Shown: positions 51,182 through 54,687 of the stretch, piece by piece
How the letters are laid out: each line of letters starts with the position of its first letter
Numbering within the stretch: the stretch's first letter is position 1
Origin: an uncultured Alphaproteobacteria bacterium
GTDB lineage: Bacteria > Pseudomonadota > Alphaproteobacteria > Rs-D84
Reading direction: 5' to 3'
DNA: 54,687 nt
Assembly (NCBI GenBank): GCA_905233975.1
Contig: CAJOGD010000008.1
Coordinates: 1-54,687 of the forward strand
The notes under the pieces: generated by a model
What the model saw: only the letters and a program-made list of their open reading frames with translations
What the model was told of the DNA's origin: nothing
Databases searched by the model: none
Program-made: the position numbers and the translations under genes

Positions 51182-52543
51182 ATGCCGGCAAAGAATGTTA
51201 ATGATATTGTTGCACTGTGCAAGCGTCGCGGGTTTATATTTACCGGGTCCGAAATTTACGGCGGCCTGGGCGGGACATACGATTACGGCCCGTATGGCGT
51301 GGAATTGATGAAGAATATTCGGAACGCATGGTGGAACGCGATGATATATTCGCGCAATGATATCGAAGGTCTGGACGCATCGCTGATTGGCAATCGGCTT
51401 ATGTGGAAATATTCCGGACACGAAGGTGGATTTTCCGACCCGTTGGTTGAATGCAAAAAATGCGGCGCCCGCATGCGCCAAGATAAAATGCGCGATCAAA
51501 CAAAATGCGACAACTGTGGTTCGACCGATTTAATGCCGCCGCGCGAATATCAATTGATGATGGGGCTTTCGATTGGCGCGGTTGCGGACGGCGAAGTGAA
51601 CGCGTACTTGCGCCCGGAAACGGCGACGACGACGTATATAAATTTTAAAAACGTCCTTGATTCCACACCGCATAAATTGCCCTTTGGAATTGCCCAAATT
51701 GGCAAGGCGTTTCGTAACGAAATTTCGCCGCGCGGCTTTGTGTTCCGCATGCGCGAATTCGAACAGGCGGAAATGCAATACTTTGTCCGCCCGGGCGAAG
51801 ACGAAAAATATTTTAACGCGTGGCGCGAAACGCGTATTGCGTGGTGGACGGACGTCCTTGGGATACCGGCGAACAAATTGCGCTTTACGCCGCATGAAAA
51901 ATTGGCCCATTATGCCAAGGCCGCGGGCGATATCGAATATGAATTCCCCGATGGATTTGATGAGGTCGAAGGTGTCCATAATCGCCAAGACTTTGACCTG
52001 GGGTCACATACGAAATCACAAAGTGAGTTTAATATTGCGGCAAAAGTTATGGAAAATAACGACAGCACGATAAAACTGTGCTATTCTGACCCGCAAACGG
52101 GCGAAAGTTTTATCCCATATGTCATTGAAACTGCGATGGGTGTGAACCGCGCGATGATGGCATTGATGATAGAGGCATATACCGAAGAACAATTGCCCGA
52201 CGGTAAATCGCGGACTGTGTTGAAATTGAAACCGGCACTGGCACCAGTCAAGGCGGCGGTTATACCACTTGCGCGCAACATCCCCGAATTGGTTAAATTG
52301 GCCATGGATATTGAAAACGATTTGCGCAAACTTGCCATCGGCCGTATAGAATTGGAAAATTCCGGAAATATTGGTAAAAACTATCGCCGGCACGATGAAA
52401 TCGGAACGCCGGTGTGCATCACCGTTGATCACCAAACATTGGAAGACGGCATGGTGACGATGCGTTTCCGCGACACAATGGATCAGACCCGCGTTGCAAT
52501 CGCGGACGTCCCCCGTCGTGTTATGGAAATTGTGCGTGGTTGA
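51182..52543 (+). CDS. glyS: Glycyl-tRNA synthetase, single-chain dimeric type
   Basis: 453 aa, class II synthetase. GFIFTGSEIYGGLGGTYDYG at the N-terminus, KMRDQTKCDNCG zinc-like cysteines, RPETATTTYINFKNV, FRNEISPRGFVFRMREFEQ (motif 2) and the VIETAMGVNRAM block identify the alpha2 type used by eukaryotes, archaea and some bacteria. Most alphaproteobacteria use the unrelated alpha2beta2 GlyQ-GlyS enzyme, so this is probably a laterally acquired replacement. Only a weak ribosome binding site (AAAGGGG, 12 bases) precedes the ATG. A terminator lies 38 bases past the stop. Confidence 0.93.
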   Translation: MPAKNVNDIVALCKRRGFIFTGSEIYGGLGGTYDYGPYGVELMKNIRNAWWNAMIYSRNDIEGLDASLIGNRLMWKYSGHEGGFSDPLVECKKCGARMRQDKMRDQTKCDNCGSTDLMPPREYQLMMGLSIGAVADGEVNAYLRPETATTTYINFKNVLDSTPHKLPFGIAQIGKAFRNEISPRGFVFRMREFEQAEMQYFVRPGEDEKYFNAWRETRIAWWTDVLGIPANKLRFTPHEKLAHYAKAAGDIEYEFPDGFDEVEGVHNRQDFDLGSHTKSQSEFNIAAKVMENNDSTIKLCYSDPQTGESFIPYVIETAMGVNRAMMALMIEAYTEEQLPDGKSRTVLKLKPALAPVKAAVIPLARNIPELVKLAMDIENDLRKLAIGRIELENSGNIGKNYRRHDEIGTPVCITVDHQTLEDGMVTMRFRDTMDQTRVAIADVPRRVMEIVRG

Positions 52544-52581
52544 TGGAATTAGTGTAAGTTGTTAGGATTAGTGATCATTGT

Positions 52582-52605
52582 GCGGGGCTTTCGCCCCGCG
52601 TTTTT
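52582..52605 (+). terminator. Intrinsic terminator after glyS
   Basis: GCGGGGC-TTTC-GCCCCGC followed by GTTTTTG. Confidence 0.82.
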
Positions 52606-52609
52606 GTTT

Positions 52610-52817
52610 CCGTCATACCGCAAAAAAGGCTGTCATACCGCAAAAAAGGCTGTCATACCGCTGTATCGGGTCCCGCAAAAAATGTGCAACATTTTTTGTG
52701 GGTGATTTCAAGCGGTATCTCCTCAGGCATGCAGAGCGCAAATTCCCCTTTCCTTGGGAAAGGGGTGTTTCGGTCCGCGACGGTAACAAGGAGACCCCGG
52801 CTTTCGCCGGGGTGACG
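52610..52817. repeat. Palindromic repeats with a short tandem array
   Basis: GTCATACCGCAAAAAAGGCT occurs twice in tandem (about 52612-52651), followed by a full nested palindrome GTCATACCGCT.../AGCGGTATCTCC, then CCCCTTTCC/GGAAAGGGG and CCCCGGC-TTTC-GCCGGGGTGACG. No gene in this stretch. Confidence 0.7.
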
Positions 52818-52837
52818 TTGGTTATGTAAAATGAAAA

Positions 52838-53887
52838 CTACGGTTCGACGGTGACCCCACCGAACACCGCCCCGCGAAAACGAGCGTAGTACCGAACGTT
52901 GCGCGCGCAGTAGGCCGCGCAGCTGAGTGCACAATTGCCGGCCGAGCTGGCCGTGAGGTAGAACACCCAGGGCGAGACCGCAGTTGCCGCCCCTATATGT
53001 GGGTTCGTTGCTTTGCAATAACAATATGGTCCAGATGGTGTTGCACCACTTTGCCCCGCAACATATGCACTTTCCAATTCCGATGATAGGCTATCCGGTG
53101 CCATTACCGCATACCCATAGCCCGTAAATGTATGGTTTATGCACGCACTTATACCGCGAACCTCTTTATTACACGATGCACCGGTGCATGTCCCGTTGTA
53201 TGTTATTCCCGTTTCTTTCGGCATCACAACGGCCCAATCCCCCTTTACAAAATCACTATACACTGCCGTTGAACAACTGTTTTGGGCATCCGTATGTGAC
53301 GAATCGGTTTGAACCCTTTTATAGCAATACGACGTTGGCGTATCACTTGGTTGCGCATACATTGTTGTTGGTAATACCGTTCCCAACGTCCCCAACATCC
53401 AACCGGCATCAACCTGGGTTAATGCGTCGTCAACCGCGTTTGCAACCGCCGTATTCAGTGTTTCCGCGCGGACCAAACCGTTGCCGTATGTATTTTTAAC
53501 CGAATCGTATATCGGGGTTGTTGTTATACTGTTATCGTCCGATGACCCACTGCGCGTCACAATATTTACCGTTGGTTCTTTTATTATTTTCGATTGTTTT
53601 GTGGTAAGCGCCGTATTTACCGTTCCGACGGTGGTTAGACCGGCGTCATTCTGATTCGTTGCTTCATCGCCCAGTGTTGTTTTGATTTCGCGTTCGCCGA
53701 TTGTTCCCTTTGTACCGGTTGGGGTTATGGCCTTGTCCCCCGTTGTCGCCGGCACCATATCCTGGCGCTCGGAAAGTTGATAATCCACGTATTTTAGTGA
53801 CGTTGCCACGTCACGCGTTTCCGGGTTCGCCGCATACGCACCACCCGCCACTACCATCATTCCAACTATTATCCATATACGTTTCAT
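52838..53887 (-). CDS. Divergent secreted repeat-family protein, 349 aa
   Basis: Signal peptide MKRIWIIVGMMVVAGGAYA. The mature start (VATSLKYVDYQLSERQ) and the blocks LTTVGTVNTALTTKQ and LVRAETLNTAVANAV align with the family module (TATSLKYVEHELDTRQ, MVGGVNTKL, LIDAKTFNAAL), so it is a distant member. The C-terminal ~150 residues are cysteine-rich (about 14 Cys) and different from the others; the PQNQ tail is absent. The ATG at 53887 follows AAGGAAGG. No family 1 or 2 RNA is visible upstream. Confidence 0.78.
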   Translation of the reverse strand: MKRIWIIVGMMVVAGGAYAANPETRDVATSLKYVDYQLSERQDMVPATTGDKAITPTGTKGTIGEREIKTTLGDEATNQNDAGLTTVGTVNTALTTKQSKIIKEPTVNIVTRSGSSDDNSITTTPIYDSVKNTYGNGLVRAETLNTAVANAVDDALTQVDAGWMLGTLGTVLPTTMYAQPSDTPTSYCYKRVQTDSSHTDAQNSCSTAVYSDFVKGDWAVVMPKETGITYNGTCTGASCNKEVRGISACINHTFTGYGYAVMAPDSLSSELESAYVAGQSGATPSGPYCYCKATNPHIGAATAVSPWVFYLTASSAGNCALSCAAYCARNVRYYARFRGAVFGGVTVEP

Positions 53888-53927
53888 CTTCCTTTCCTTT
53901 TTTGTTTTCGGTTTCGCTATACCCCGC

Positions 53928-53990
53928 ACGTCTGCGGGGTGACGCCTCTCTGCAACCCCGCGTAGATTCCGCTTTTCAGCGGAATGACGG
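53928..53990. repeat. Palindromic repeats between divergent paralogues
   Basis: ACCCCGCA-CGTC-TGCGGGGT and ATTCCGCT-TTTC-AGCGGAAT hairpins, each followed by GACG; the same stems-with-GACG style as elsewhere in the window. Confidence 0.7.
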
Positions 53991-54017
53991 CTTTAATTCT
54001 ATCGCCCCGGCGCGCCC

Positions 54018-54653
54018 TTAGTTGTGCGGGACATAGGTCCCGGACGCCATGTTCGTGTGCACTTCGTATATTAAGCAATGGTCTTCCGAGCCGGTCATGC
54101 TGGCGTTCCAACCATCGTCATAATCACTGCATGTAAGCAATCCGCTAAACGCATTCGCAACCGCCGCATTTACATGTGCCGCACGAACCAAACCCTGACT
54201 TGTTGTGGAATTATACGCGCCGGCCTCGTTATACACGTCCGCACTTCCCGTCACGCCGGGATTGTCCCCATACGTCACCAATTTGCCGGCCGTTCCGGAC
54301 AATACATTTTGTTTCCCGTTAAGGCCCGTATTCACCGCACCAACCGTCGGTATATGATCGTTCGCAACCGCGATGTTATCCGACGCGGTTCCACTTAATA
54401 CATTTGATACGTGTCTTTTATCAATTTCCCCCGCTTCATTATGATTTGCATCGCTGCCCGCACTGTTTGGGTACATGATGACGTAATTACCACTTTCCGC
54501 GCCAACCACAGGCTGTTTCGTTTCAACCCGCGTATCGACGTAGTATTGTGATGTTACGGTTTTGCGCTTTGTTGCGTCCGTCGGTTCTTCCGCGTATGCG
54601 CCAACGCATGTCGCAATCATTACACCCATCGCTAGCATTTTTACAATTTTCAT
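54018..54653 (-). CDS. Divergent secreted repeat-family protein, 211 aa
   Basis: Signal peptide MKIVKMLAMGVMIATCVGAYA. KTVTSQYYVDTRVETKQ, IPTVGAVNTGLNGKQ and LVRAAHVNAAVANAFSG align with the corresponding blocks of the family, so it is a short, distant member. It ends soon after the shared module (CLIYEVHTNMASGTYVPHN), at the point where other members carry their variable region; CLIYEVHTN corresponds to CWLYTIHNN in them. GGGGGAAAG precedes the ATG. It precedes the 349-aa member on the same strand and may be cotranscribed. Confidence 0.78.
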   Translation of the reverse strand: MKIVKMLAMGVMIATCVGAYAEEPTDATKRKTVTSQYYVDTRVETKQPVVGAESGNYVIMYPNSAGSDANHNEAGEIDKRHVSNVLSGTASDNIAVANDHIPTVGAVNTGLNGKQNVLSGTAGKLVTYGDNPGVTGSADVYNEAGAYNSTTSQGLVRAAHVNAAVANAFSGLLTCSDYDDGWNASMTGSEDHCLIYEVHTNMASGTYVPHN

Positions 54654-54687
54654 GATTCTTTCCCCCTTTGTTGTTTGTTATTAAAAA

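Noticed and set aside
23599-54653. Diversity-generating retroelement as the source of the variable middles.
   Set aside because: No reverse transcriptase, template repeat or adenine-biased variation is visible in the window; the differences are whole-segment swaps.

Overview
This 54.7 kb window looks like a chromosomal piece of an uncultured, probably host-associated alphaproteobacterium. The inference rests on the fabH-ihfA pair, an olsB-olsA ornithine-lipid pair, an lptE-holA-map-radC run, a short coiled-coil gene before zapA, several outer-membrane beta-barrels, and class III (oxygen-free) ribonucleotide reduction with no aerobic enzyme in view. Lineage is inferred from gene content only. 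Both tRNA synthetases present (ProRS and single-chain GlyRS) are of types that are not the usual alphaproteobacterial ones.

Layout: 1-2.7 kb, start of a repeated secreted-protein gene, a structured RNA (copy A), a small unknown gene and a ClsC-like phospholipase D. 2.8-11.9 kb, four consecutive large cysteine-rich secreted proteins. 11.9-16.8 kb, fabH-ihfA, tRNA-Arg(CCT), a small metal-site membrane protein, and hemW-M13 peptidase. 16.8-23.2 kb, an outer-membrane protein with mltB, a 76-codon gene behind a second kind of RNA, and olsB-olsA-proS. 23.2-25.1 kb, RNA copy B plus paralogue. 25.3-34.6 kb, parC, an unknown gene, zapA, a three-gene envelope unit, and lptE-holA-map-radC. 34.6-37.6 kb, a membrane-anchored Cys-rich protein, RNA copy C plus paralogue. 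37.7-41 kb, NrdR-boxed nrdD, a separate glycyl-radical peptide and nrdG. 41.2-48.5 kb, two more paralogues with RNA copies E and D around three envelope genes. 48.7-52.5 kb, lgt, a BI-1 protein, a ferredoxin and glyS. 52.8-54.7 kb, two divergent paralogues.

The most interesting system is a dispersed family of secreted proteins, with seven members or fragments here. The five close members share an N-terminal module; the four complete ones have exchangeable middles and end in nearly the same PQNQ residues. Each close member sits behind a roughly 190-235 nt RNA that has its own strong promoter, an elaborate fold and an intrinsic terminator. Four RNAs (A-D) form one family: their helices change sequence from copy to copy while keeping base pairing. 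Two (E, F) form a second family. No promoter is visible between the RNA terminator and the protein start, so the RNAs may be terminator-gated leaders; independent small RNAs are the alternative. Nested palindromic mini-elements and short GTTAGTGTAAGTGG repeats surround the loci and suggest cassette duplication. The other notable point is an NrdD whose glycyl-radical domain is a separate 61-residue gene.
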